Below are positions 25,879 through 34,020 of a stretch of DNA of 64,000 bases, piece by piece. Every line of letters begins with the position of its first letter. Within the stretch, counting starts at the first letter, position 1. The translations under genes were made by a program, and so were the position numbers. A model generated the notes under the pieces. The model ran no database searches, was not told where the DNA came from, and saw only the letters and a program-made list of their open reading frames with translations. This DNA is from Gammaproteobacteria bacterium (GTDB taxonomy: Bacteria > Pseudomonadota > Gammaproteobacteria > JASBUN01): contig JASBUN010000031.1 in the NCBI GenBank assembly GCA_030147845.1, positions 1 to 64,000 of the forward strand, written 5' to 3'.

Positions 25879-27684
25879 ATGAATGCGCACAGGCCGCAAT
25901 TGCCGCCAATGCGATCCGCTGACGACGACGGCAACGCGTTGACGATGTCGACCATCAGCAAGTCCTTTGTGTCTGAAGGCCGTTCGGTAAAAGCACTAGA
26001 CGAGGTCGAACTCAGGGTGTCGGCGGGCCGTATTACCGGCTTGGTCGGACCCGATGGCGCCGGTAAAACAACCTTGATGCGCCTAGCGGCCGGGCTGCTT
26101 CAGGCTGATACGGGAAGTATTCGCGTGCTCGGATTGGATGCAACACGTGATCCGCTAATGGTACAACGATCGATAGGATATATGCCGCAGCGTTTTGGCC
26201 TCTATGAAGATCTGAGCGTGCAGGAAAACCTCGATCTATATGCGGATCTCCAAGGCGTACCGCATGCGATACGCGCACAGCGTTATCATGACCTGACAAA
26301 AATGACAGGGTTGGAACATTTTACGCGGCGCCTGGCCGGTCGCTTATCGGGTGGCATGAAACAGAAACTCGGCTTGGCATGCACACTGGTGCAACCGCCT
26401 CAGTTACTACTACTGGACGAGCCGACCGTGGGTGTAGATCCGGTCTCACGCCGGGAGCTGTGGGTCATTATCAACAAACTAATTTTACAACACGGCACCA
26501 GCGTATTAGTGAGTACGGCGTACCTGGATGAGGCTGAAAATTGTCATGAGGTGGCGCTGCTGCACAACGGCCACTGCCTCGGACAAGACACACCGGCGCG
26601 ATTCACCGCTCGCGTCGAAGGGCGCACGTATTCGGTCAGCGCCGCCGGCCTAAGTAAACGTGCTTTGCATGACGTGCTTGCCGACACAGATGACGTCGTC
26701 GACGCCGTCGTACAGGGCAATCACGTTCGCATCGTCGCCAGTAAGAATGAGCCGCCCAAAAACATTGACCTTCCCAATTCCGTCGACCTTTCTATAGTCC
26801 CGGTTCCGGCTCGCTTCGAAGACGGCTTTGTCACCCTACTGCGGGCGCATCTTCGGCCGGAGGATCCCGCCCGTCATCACTTGGATTTCAAAATTGCGGC
26901 AACGACACCAACCCGCGCGTCCGCGGACGCTGTCATCCAAGTGCGCGAGCTAAGTCGACGGTTTGGCCCTTTTTATGCCGTAAAGAACATTAGCTTCGCG
27001 GTCCAGCGCGGCGAGGTGTTTGGCCTGCTGGGCGCTAACGGAGCCGGGAAATCAACGACCTTTCGCATGCTGTGTGGATTGCTGCCGCCGAGCAGCGGAC
27101 ACTTGTCGGTAGCCGGGCTCGACCTGCGGCGAGCCGCATCTGCTGCACGCGCGCGCATTGGCTATATGTCGCAGAAATTTTCCCTTTACGGCAATCTGAC
27201 CGTGCGCGACAACCTGCAGTTTTTTAGCAGCATTTACGGTCTATCCGGCGCCAGCCGTAGCGACAGGATAAAGTGGAGCCTGGAACAATTCACACTCGAC
27301 TCGGTAAAAGATAATCGTAGTATCGACCTTCCGCTTGGATTCAAGCAGCGACTCGCGCTGGCATGCGCATTGATGCACGAACCCGACATTTTGTTTCTGG
27401 ACGAACCCACATCGGGCGTCGACCCACTCGCGCGCCGGGAGTTCTGGCATCGCATCAACCATCTCGCTGAGGCCGGTGTGACCATTCTTGTTACGACCCA
27501 CTTCATGGAAGAAGCCGAATACTGCGACCGTCTCGCAATAATGGACGCAGGGGAAATATTGGCCTTGGGCACCCCGGACGAAATCAAGGTCAGCGCCGCA
27601 GACCATGGCGGCCCGATTTCTACGTTAGAGGATGCCTTCATTGCCCTCCTCGACGCCAACGCCAAGGTTCGCTCCGAACAGTGA
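25879..27684 (+). CDS. ABC transporter with two ATP-binding domains (YbhF-like)
   Basis: This 601-residue protein contains two ABC ATPase domains in one chain. The first (about 15-240) has Walker A GPDGAGKTT, signature LSGGMKQK and Walker B LLLLDEPTVGVDP. The second (about 355-590) has GANGAGKST, a variant signature LPLGFKQR in place of LSGGxxQR, and ILFLDEPTSGVDP. This duplicated form with ABC-2 permeases is the YbhF type, linked in E. coli to drug and cation export. It starts at ATG 25879, 1 bp after the HlyD-like stop, and its end touches the permease gene. The exported substrate is unknown. Confidence 0.95.
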   Translation: MNAHRPQLPPMRSADDDGNALTMSTISKSFVSEGRSVKALDEVELRVSAGRITGLVGPDGAGKTTLMRLAAGLLQADTGSIRVLGLDATRDPLMVQRSIGYMPQRFGLYEDLSVQENLDLYADLQGVPHAIRAQRYHDLTKMTGLEHFTRRLAGRLSGGMKQKLGLACTLVQPPQLLLLDEPTVGVDPVSRRELWVIINKLILQHGTSVLVSTAYLDEAENCHEVALLHNGHCLGQDTPARFTARVEGRTYSVSAAGLSKRALHDVLADTDDVVDAVVQGNHVRIVASKNEPPKNIDLPNSVDLSIVPVPARFEDGFVTLLRAHLRPEDPARHHLDFKIAATTPTRASADAVIQVRELSRRFGPFYAVKNISFAVQRGEVFGLLGANGAGKSTTFRMLCGLLPPSSGHLSVAGLDLRRAASAARARIGYMSQKFSLYGNLTVRDNLQFFSSIYGLSGASRSDRIKWSLEQFTLDSVKDNRSIDLPLGFKQRLALACALMHEPDILFLDEPTSGVDPLARREFWHRINHLAEAGVTILVTTHFMEEAEYCDRLAIMDAGEILALGTPDEIKVSAADHGGPISTLEDAFIALLDANAKVRSEQ

Positions 27685-27728
27685 GAACTCAACCGCCAGG
27701 CAGTAAGCCCACGCGCGGCGGATCCGCT

Positions 27729-28835
27729 ATGCGCCTTAGAGGACTGGTACGGAAAGAGTTTCTTCAGATCTTGCGCGATCCCAGCAGCATCGCCATCGCA
27801 TTTCTTATGCCGTTGTTGCTCCTGCTCCTGTTCGGATACGGTGTATCACTGGATGCTAAAAATGTACCCATAGCGCTCGTCGTCGAACACCCGAATGCCG
27901 ATACCGCATCATTTACCGCATCGTTCCAGCAGTCACGGTATTTTAAGCCACTATTTGTCAGTAACATGCGGCAGGCGCGTAGCGTGCTTATGTCGGGCCG
28001 TGTGCATGGCATCGTGCGTTTGGCGGGCGATTTCTCCAGCAAGCTGCGTTCACGTGATGGCGCAGCGATTCAGGTAATCGTCAACGGCGTTGATGCCAAC
28101 ACAGCCAGGGTCGTACAAGGCTACGTTCAGAGCCTATGGTCACTCTGGCTCGAGCAGCGCGCCACAAGTGCGGGACATAAGCTCGCCATTCCAGTGGACG
28201 TTCGCCAGCGAGTCTGGTTCAACAGTGAACTCCGCAGCCGCAACTACCTTGTTCCCGGATTGCTCGCGGTAATCATGACGCTAATCGGCGCGCTACTAAC
28301 CGCCATGGTCGTAGCACGAGAATGGGAGCGCGGCACTATGGAAGCACTCATGGTTACGCCGGTGGCCATGCGCGAAATCTTACTCGGGAAATTGATTCCA
28401 TACTTTGTTTTAGGTATGGGAGGAATGTGTTTATCGGTGGGCATGACGTTATGGCTGTTTGATGTTCCATTGAGAGGCTCGGTACTAATACTGTTTGTCG
28501 CCGCCGCGCTGTTCCTGCTTGCCGCATTGGGAATGGGCTTGCTGATTTCGATTTTGGCGAAAAATCAGTTCGTCGCCGGACAAGCGGCCATTATCGTTAC
28601 TTTCCTGCCCGCTTTTATTCTTTCAGGATTTATATTTGACATCGGCAGCATGCCGCCTTTTGTGCAAGCACTGACTCATGTCATCGCTGCCCGCTACTTT
28701 GTCGCTATTTTACAAACCCTGTTCTTGGCCGGAAACGTGTGGAGTGTAATTATTCCTAACGCGCTGGCGTTGGCGGCGATGGCGGCCTTCTTCCTGCTCC
28801 TCAGTCGCCGTATGGCGCGCAAGCGGCTGGATTAA
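27729..28835 (+). CDS. ABC-2 type permease (YbhS-like)
   Basis: This 368-residue membrane subunit has the N-terminal elbow helix VRKEFLQILRDPSSIAIAFLMP, then LLLLFGYGVSLD, a large extracytoplasmic domain (about 45-185) and five further membrane helices, including the typical EWERGTMEALMVTPV cytoplasmic loop. The ATG at 27729 matches the family N-terminus. A GTG at 27681 overlapping the YbhF stop (GTGA) would add 16 residues and is possible. It forms the membrane dimer with the next permease, powered by the YbhF-like ATPase. Confidence 0.92.
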   Translation: MRLRGLVRKEFLQILRDPSSIAIAFLMPLLLLLLFGYGVSLDAKNVPIALVVEHPNADTASFTASFQQSRYFKPLFVSNMRQARSVLMSGRVHGIVRLAGDFSSKLRSRDGAAIQVIVNGVDANTARVVQGYVQSLWSLWLEQRATSAGHKLAIPVDVRQRVWFNSELRSRNYLVPGLLAVIMTLIGALLTAMVVAREWERGTMEALMVTPVAMREILLGKLIPYFVLGMGGMCLSVGMTLWLFDVPLRGSVLILFVAAALFLLAALGMGLLISILAKNQFVAGQAAIIVTFLPAFILSGFIFDIGSMPPFVQALTHVIAARYFVAILQTLFLAGNVWSVIIPNALALAAMAAFFLLLSRRMARKRLD

Positions 28836-28947
28836 ACATGATAAACTCGCTCGGTCACCGTCGGCATTGTCGCGGCTACGCAAACCTCGCGGTCGACGGC
28901 GCCGTGAACATACCGCGTCGCCGATGCGCCCAACGGATTTCAACGCC

Positions 28948-30057
28948 ATGTTGAAACGGATTCTAGCGCTCGTGCGCAAGGAATTCCTTGCGCTGTTCAA
29001 AGACAAGAAAAGTCGTTTCATCATCGTCGCACCGCCCATCATTCAACTGTTGGTGTTCGGATATGCTGCCACGTTCGATCTGAATCGCATTCCGATCGCC
29101 GTACTAAATCAAGACTCGGGCGCCGCTTCACGTCAACTACTTGCACACTTTCGCGGTTCCACCAACTTCCAGGAAATTGCACCCTTACATCAAAACAGAG
29201 ACATTGCCAAAACCATCAACTCCAAGCAGGCGCTTTTAGTATTGCAGCTTGGTCCTCATTTCAGTCGCGATCTGTATCTCGGCAAACCAGCTCAACTACA
29301 GGTGATTGTCGATGGCCGGAATTCGAATACAGCGTTAATCGCCTTGAACTATGTACACAGTATTGTGCTGCAGTTCAACAATGATTGGGTAAAGAACCAT
29401 CACGGGCCCGCACCACCGGCGCACCTGCAGCTGCGCGCATGGTTCAATCCGAACCTGGAAAGCCGCTGGTTTATCGTTCCCGGAATCATCGGCTTGTTAA
29501 CCTTGGTGGTGACCATGGTGGTCACTGCGCTGTCGGTTGCGCGCGAACGCGAACAAGGAACATTCGATCAATTGCTGGTCACACCGCTTAGACCCGTAGA
29601 AATTTTACTGGGCAAGGCATTGCCGGGATTTGTGATCGGGCTACTCGAAGGCTCGTTGATCATCCTGGTTGCCGTCTATTGGTTCAACGTCCCACTGATC
29701 GGCAATTTGAGCGCGCTCTTCATTGGCATCGTGCTATTCCTTTTATCCGCCGTTGGTGTCGGCTTAATGATCTCCTCATTGGCAGTTACGCAACAACAGG
29801 GCATGTTGGGTGCATTTTTGTTCCTGGTGCCGGCCATCATACTGTCCGGGTTCGCTACCCCCATCGCCAATATGCCAACCTTGGTACAGCAACTCACTGT
29901 CATCAATCCAATGCGTTACTTCATGGTAGTGCTGCGCGGCGTCTTTCTGGAAGGCACTCCACTTGCGCTTCTATTCAAGCAATTCTGGCCGATGGCCGTC
30001 ATCGGAATCGTTACGCTGGCGATTGCAGCGTGGCTATTCCGCCACCGCATGCAATGA
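28948..30057 (+). CDS. ABC-2 type permease (YbhR-like)
   Basis: This is the second permease of the exporter, 369 residues from ATG 28948 (MLKRILALVRKEFLALFKDK), which fits the family start; ATG 28924 is an alternative. FGYAATFDLNRIPIAVLNQD, VDGRNSNTA and the loop REREQGTFDQLLVTP are characteristic, with membrane helices at the N-terminus and over the last 200 residues. It resembles its neighbour, as expected for a duplicated permease pair. It closes the four-gene operon; no terminator hairpin is seen after it. Confidence 0.92.
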   Translation: MLKRILALVRKEFLALFKDKKSRFIIVAPPIIQLLVFGYAATFDLNRIPIAVLNQDSGAASRQLLAHFRGSTNFQEIAPLHQNRDIAKTINSKQALLVLQLGPHFSRDLYLGKPAQLQVIVDGRNSNTALIALNYVHSIVLQFNNDWVKNHHGPAPPAHLQLRAWFNPNLESRWFIVPGIIGLLTLVVTMVVTALSVAREREQGTFDQLLVTPLRPVEILLGKALPGFVIGLLEGSLIILVAVYWFNVPLIGNLSALFIGIVLFLLSAVGVGLMISSLAVTQQQGMLGAFLFLVPAIILSGFATPIANMPTLVQQLTVINPMRYFMVVLRGVFLEGTPLALLFKQFWPMAVIGIVTLAIAAWLFRHRMQ

Positions 30058-30617
30058 GTAATCTGGCGCCCCGACGTTGGGTGATTATGCTTGTAGCAAC
30101 GGTGGTGCTGCATCGGATAAAGCCGCGGGCGACAAACCCATCGCCTTATGCCGGCATATGAGGACATAACCAACCGCCGTGCTTGGCTAATCATTGCTGG
30201 ATCAACGATCACATAGCGTCGGCGCATTCTTTGCGCGCGGCGACGCCGACCCTTCGGGCACTGGGGCTAATCACCCAGCGGTGGTGCAGTTCCACCGCAT
30301 TTCGCCTCAGTACGCGGCGGTGGGTCGTCACCCTAACTACCTGCCGCTCGCACCGCTTTACCGAAAATTAAAAACACCACTTTTTTTTATATTTAAATCA
30401 ATATATTAATATCCCCTCTCGGGACCTTCGGCGGCGATGCGAATACGGTTGCGTACGACCCGGAACTGGCATGAGATTTGCGCACATAATACTGATCCGT
30501 CGTCTATTCGCGATTCGTCCGTAATGCAGGCGTCGATATAACCCCATCGGCTACAGTGTAAACAGCCGACAAGTAGTTGATGTAGTCAATCGTTCATAGC
30601 ATGGATACCTAAAATCA
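30058..30617. other. Intergenic region before the Rieske gene
   Basis: 560 bp with no supported gene. It contains an AT-rich stretch (about 30364-30412) unlike the surrounding composition, which may hold a promoter or a protein-binding region for the Rieske gene. No convincing FNR, sigma-54 or terminator motif was found. Confidence 0.5.
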
Positions 30618-31247
30618 ATGGCAGCAAGTTTCGAATCTCCGGCCGACCCCAATCGGCGCCGTTTTCTCGTGACCGCAACCAGCGTAATCGGAGGCGCCGG
30701 CATCGTCGCCGCTGCGGTACCTTTTGTGGCATCCATGGAACCCAGCGCACGCGCCGTAGCCGCCGGCGCGCCCATTACCGTCGACATTAGCAAACTCGAA
30801 CCGGGGCAACTTATTACCGTCAAATGGCGTTCGCGACCCGTCTGGATTCTCAGGCGCACCAAAAAACAGCTGGCCATTCTGCCCAGTCTCGATGCTCGGT
30901 GCAAGGACCCAAAATCACTCCAGCCGCAACAACTGGCAGCAACACAAAACGAATACCGCTCGTTGCTGCCGGAGTATTTCGTTGTCGTCGCCATCTGCAC
31001 TCACCTCGGTTGCGTACCTAACTTTCGGCCCGATATTGCACCGCCGGATCTTGGCCCCGATTGGAAGGGCGGCTTCTTTTGTCCCTGCCATGGTTCGCGC
31101 TATGACTTGGCCGGTCGAGTCTTCAATGGCTCACCGGCACCGCTCAATTTGCCGGTAATGCCGTATTATTTTATGGATAAAACGACCGTTCGTATTGGCG
31201 AGACCAAGTCCGGTGCACATTCCAACTGGCGTCCGGAAACTTGGTAA
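30618..31247 (+). CDS. petA: Rieske iron-sulfur protein of cytochrome bc1 complex
   Basis: This is the [2Fe-2S] subunit of ubiquinol-cytochrome c reductase, which passes electrons from quinol to cytochrome c1 or a soluble carrier. The 209-residue protein has a Tat-like N-terminus with an RRRFL motif (13-17) that remains as the membrane anchor (20-38). Its cluster-binding boxes are CTHLGC (127-132) and CPCHGS (155-160), giving two Cys, two His and the disulfide pair. The usual partners petB (cytochrome b) and petC (c1) do not follow; a HiPIP gene does. The protein may serve a bc1 complex encoded elsewhere or be an extra copy. Confidence 0.94.
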   Translation: MAASFESPADPNRRRFLVTATSVIGGAGIVAAAVPFVASMEPSARAVAAGAPITVDISKLEPGQLITVKWRSRPVWILRRTKKQLAILPSLDARCKDPKSLQPQQLAATQNEYRSLLPEYFVVVAICTHLGCVPNFRPDIAPPDLGPDWKGGFFCPCHGSRYDLAGRVFNGSPAPLNLPVMPYYFMDKTTVRIGETKSGAHSNWRPETW

Positions 31248-31437
31248 CGCGCAATTGCTGAAGTCTTCCGCTATATAAAAAAGACGTCGGCGGTGAGGCA
31301 AGAACCAACTCCGACCCGCCCGACGAAAAATTCCGCTTTCTACCCGTCGCGTCGAAACGGGACTGCGCGTAAGGTGGGACGAGATTGATCTCGGCTTTGA
31401 TGTCTTCAATTTCCCGATGAAGTGAGGAGAGTACGAA

Positions 31438-31734
31438 ATGGACGATAAACTGCAGCGCAAACTATCACGTAGATCCCTGCTGAAAGGTGCCGCGTCGCTG
31501 GCCGGCATGGCAATAGTTGTTCCACTTGCCTTGACCAGCCGCGAAGCATTAGCCGGCCAAAAGGCGAGCAAGTCCGCAATGCAATATCAGGATAAGCCGA
31601 AGGCTGGCAAGAAGTGCAGCGCCTGCATGCAGTTCGTGCCTGGAAAATCCGCCAGCGCCGATGGCACTTGCAAAGTGGTCGCCGGCAGCATTAGCCCCCA
31701 CGGCTACTGCATCGCATGGGCTCCAAAATCCTGA
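31438..31734 (+). CDS. High-potential iron-sulfur protein (HiPIP)
   Basis: HiPIPs are small periplasmic [4Fe-4S] proteins that carry electrons from the bc1 complex to a terminal oxidase or reaction centre. The 98-residue precursor has a Tat signal (SRRSLLKGAASLAG, cleavage near ALA-GQ) and the four ligands Cys60, Cys63, Cys78 and Cys91 in the order C-x2-C-x14-C-x12-C, ending YCIAWAPKS. The mature part is about 58 residues, at the small Iro-like end of the family. GAGGAGAG precedes the ATG. It lies 190 bp after petA on the same strand, and the pairing fits electron flow from a bc1 complex. Confidence 0.95.
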   Translation: MDDKLQRKLSRRSLLKGAASLAGMAIVVPLALTSREALAGQKASKSAMQYQDKPKAGKKCSACMQFVPGKSASADGTCKVVAGSISPHGYCIAWAPKS

Positions 31735-31758
31735 CACCGCTACCCCGTTGCTGGCGCC

Positions 31759-31793
31759 CGCGTGGGAACCGCGACTCGGCCCGTTCCCACGCG
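31759..31793 (+). terminator. Hairpin downstream of the HiPIP gene
   Basis: Perfect 11-bp inverted repeat CGCGTGGGAAC / GTTCCCACGCG with a 13-nt loop, 25 bp after the HiPIP stop. There is no T tract, so it may stabilise the abundant HiPIP message or act as a weak terminator. The rest of the 295-bp gap to 32029 holds no supported gene. Confidence 0.5.
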
Positions 31794-32029
31794 CGCTCGA
31801 TGCCTGACAAGCTTACTTCGACACCGCCAGCGTTCGGAACTCGTGTCTCTAAACAAACCAGATTGAGTAATATTCCTGCCACACAGTGGCGTTAACCTTC
31901 CTTCCCGTAGGCAACGTCATAGCCCATGGGCAAGCCCCGGCAAAACTAACCGCGTTCTTTCTCTGGGATTTTGACAAACTGATGATTACCTGCTTAAGTT
32001 AGCAGTCTCATGGTAAGGGAGGGGATCCG

Positions 32030-32383
32030 ATGGACACCATGAACACGACGGATAATATGGATTGCGTTGACGCTTGTCAACCACCGCAAAGTAGCAGTTC
32101 TTTGCGCGATACCGCGCGCGCGTTCGTACAGGCGATGATCGCGCGAGACATCAATACGGTGCAAAAATTAAGCCGGGGAACCCATGTGGGCTTCCCGCCG
32201 CGTTATGTGTTAAACCGCTTTGGTGTGGTGTACGACAATCGTTCGCTATCGGAACTAACGTTTGTAGTCGAAGAAACAGAAAACCGTGTGTCGGTCCGCT
32301 GTCAAAATCAGCGGCTTGGCGACGACCTGAAGTTCAAGAAGCTGGGCAGCGAGTACTTCTTCTCGCATTACGACTGCTTTTGA
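32030..32383 (+). CDS. Hypothetical protein, 117 residues
   Basis: I do not recognise this protein. It has no signal peptide or membrane segment. After a polar N-terminus (MDTMNTTDNMDCVDA) comes an apparently folded region with a helix (LRDTARAFVQAMIARDINTV) and beta-like segments (SELTFVVEETENRVSVRCQN), ending FFSHYDCF. GGGAGGGG about 8 nt before ATG 32030 is one of the strongest ribosome sites in the window and supports a real, well-translated gene. It is convergent with the small membrane protein gene. Confidence 0.65.
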   Translation: MDTMNTTDNMDCVDACQPPQSSSSLRDTARAFVQAMIARDINTVQKLSRGTHVGFPPRYVLNRFGVVYDNRSLSELTFVVEETENRVSVRCQNQRLGDDLKFKKLGSEYFFSHYDCF

Positions 32384-32435
32384 CTTGGTTTTTGACTTTT
32401 CGGCACCGCTAACCTGCGCCCGCCGTCCATGTGGG

Positions 32436-32747
32436 TTAGGCGTGGCGCCGTTCATGACGGGTACGCCGCTCATATAGACGGCGGTCGTGCTCAATTACCA
32501 TTCCAGAACTGTCGACCAACGGAAAAAGGGGCGCCCCTGCCGAGTGGCGCCGTTCCGACCGCGACCTTCGATCGCGAACCGCGCGCGGGCGAAACTGCGT
32601 CAGCGTCGCGTTGCTCTGCTCTGCGGATTGGCGATCGCTTTTTTGCGACTCGGATACAAACGCGCGCGCGGCGAACAAGAAGACGTACAGCGCTAGTCCA
32701 ATCAGCACAACCCCAACCGCTGCCAATACGTATAGGACTATTTTCAT
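32436..32747 (-). CDS. Small single-span membrane protein with Arg-rich tail
   Basis: This 103-residue protein has one N-terminal transmembrane helix (KIVLYVLAAVGVVLIGLALYV read as KIVLYVLAAVG plus VVLIGLALYV) and a highly charged tail containing RDRRSRSERRH and HDRRLYERRTRHERRHA. Repeated (D/E)RR motifs of this kind occur in other proteobacterial proteins of unknown role. The start at 32747 is chosen because GGGAGA lies just upstream of this ATG and the hydrophobic helix begins there; an upstream start at 32795 adds 16 unrelated residues. Confidence 0.6.
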   Translation of the reverse strand: MKIVLYVLAAVGVVLIGLALYVFLFAARAFVSESQKSDRQSAEQSNATLTQFRPRAVRDRRSRSERRHSAGAPLFPLVDSSGMVIEHDRRLYERRTRHERRHA

Positions 32748-33046
32748 TATTCTCCCAACTCTATTAGCCTTATCAACACTGCAGCAATTCAACAAGCAAG
32801 ATTGACGCCAGTCTATATAACAGCTTTCAGTTCATACTGTTAGAAGCCAACTTGGTAACCCGCTCGACGCGTTCGTAAGAAATATTGACGGTAGTAATAA
32901 CACCCATCGTAAGCGCAATTTAAAGTTCAATGTAGAACTGTAATGTACCGTCGTTCTTGAAATAATATCGTGCCATCGTTCACAACACCAGAGATGGGAT
33001 TTTGGCCACGAGCCATGCGCATTATGTACCCAGGAACCGTGTTGGC

Positions 33047-33100
33047 AACGCGAAAAAGGGATGCCGATCGGCATCCCCTTACATTGGTCGGGGCGAGAGG
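33047..33100. repeat. Direct repeat A: tRNA-Pro 3' end plus terminator
   Basis: A 54-bp segment nearly identical (one mismatch seen) to 33189-33242. It contains the last 16 nt of tRNA-Pro including the CCA complement (TGGTCGGGGCGAGAGG) and the terminator hairpin. The tRNA body does not continue beyond it. The repeat period is 142 bp. Nothing else is supported in 32748-33046. Confidence 0.85.
33053..33078 (-). terminator. Duplicated terminator hairpin (second, distal)
   Basis: On the minus strand, stem GGGATGCC / GGCATCCC with loop GATC followed by TTTTT. It is a copy of the tRNA-Pro terminator carried by repeat A. Confidence 0.8.
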
Positions 33101-33188
33101 GTGAGATCGAAACCCGGGTCCAGTGGACCCAGGAAGTTCGACGAACGCCCGGGGCCGGCGGCGCCGGGCCGGCAATCCGAACGCCCTT

Positions 33189-33303
<115 letters not shown>

Positions 33304-33380
33304 ATGTATACCGCTAAACCTCACTCGGAGATCTGAGCCCGGCCATTCTACCGCAACGAATTGGGATTAGAAAGACGCCC

Positions 33381-33737
33381 TTAACGCTTCAGAATATGCA
33401 AAATCTCTTCGAGTTCCATACGCACTTGACGGACGATTTGTTGGCTCTGATTCACGTCTTCGCGCGCTGAGTCCCCAGACAGTTGCTGACGCGCACCGCC
33501 TATGGTGAAGCCTTGCTCATAGAGCAGACCGCGTATCTGCCGAATCATAATGACGTCGTGGCGTTGGTAATAGCGCCGATTGCCACGGCGTTTGACCGGC
33601 TTTAGCTGCGGAAATTCCTGCTCCCAGTAACGCAGGACATGCGGCTTGACCTGGCAGAGTTCGCTCACCTCACCAATAGTGAAGTAACGTTTGCCGGGAA
33701 TCGCCGGTAGCTCGTTATTATTCCCCGCCTCCAGCAT
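33381..33737 (-). CDS. MerR-family transcriptional regulator
   Basis: This 118-residue protein has an N-terminal winged helix typical of MerR ([28 protein letters not shown], given in parts: [25 protein letters not shown]) followed by [13 protein letters not shown] and a coiled-coil dimerisation helix (about 75-118). No metal-binding cysteine pattern is seen at the C-terminus, unlike MerR or CueR. The gene overlaps the end of ihfA by 20 nt and is probably translated with it. This ihfA-merR pair is conserved in gammaproteobacteria. Its regulon is unknown. Confidence 0.9.
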   Translation of the reverse strand: MLEAGNNNELPAIPGKRYFTIGEVSELCQVKPHVLRYWEQEFPQLKPVKRRGNRRYYQRHDVIMIRQIRGLLYEQGFTIGGARQQLSGDSAREDVNQSQQIVRQVRMELEEILHILKR

Positions 33738-34017
33738 AGGCCTCTACTCGCGCTTTCAATTTTTGCCCCGGGCGGAACGTGACGACGCGCCGCGCGGTAA
33801 TAGGAATTTCCTCACCCGTCTTCGGGTTACGGCCCGGTCGCTGATTTTTATCGCGTAGATCGAAGTTCCCAAAGCCGGAGAGCTTGACCTGGCGGCCAGT
33901 CTCCAAAGCTGCTCGGATTTCTTCGAAAAACAACTCTACCAGCTCCTTCGCTTCGCGTTTGTTTAACCCCAACTCCTCGAACAAACGCTCAGCCATATCA
34001 GCTTTGGTCAGTGCCAT
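33718..34017 (-). CDS. ihfA: Integration host factor alpha subunit
   Basis: IHF is a heterodimeric DNA-bending protein used in recombination, replication and sigma-54 promoter activation. The 99-residue protein begins [20 protein letters not shown] and contains [12 protein letters not shown] and the DNA-intercalating arm [14 protein letters not shown], with the alpha-type sequence and length. It starts 3 bp after pheT, as in E. coli. It could serve the sigma-54 promoters at 13187 and 17618, which need DNA bending. Confidence 0.97.
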   Translation of the reverse strand: MALTKADMAERLFEELGLNKREAKELVELFFEEIRAALETGRQVKLSGFGNFDLRDKNQRPGRNPKTGEEIPITARRVVTFRPGQKLKARVEAYAGGGE

Positions 34018-34020
34018 GAT

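Noticed and set aside
30575..30592. FNR-like sequence TTGATGTAGTCAA before petA
   Set aside because: The half-sites are separated by three bases instead of four and the second half is imperfect.
33101..33188. A second, decayed tRNA body between the two direct repeats
   Set aside because: Apart from the 16-nt 3' end, no acceptor, D or anticodon arm can be paired; it is a partial duplication only.
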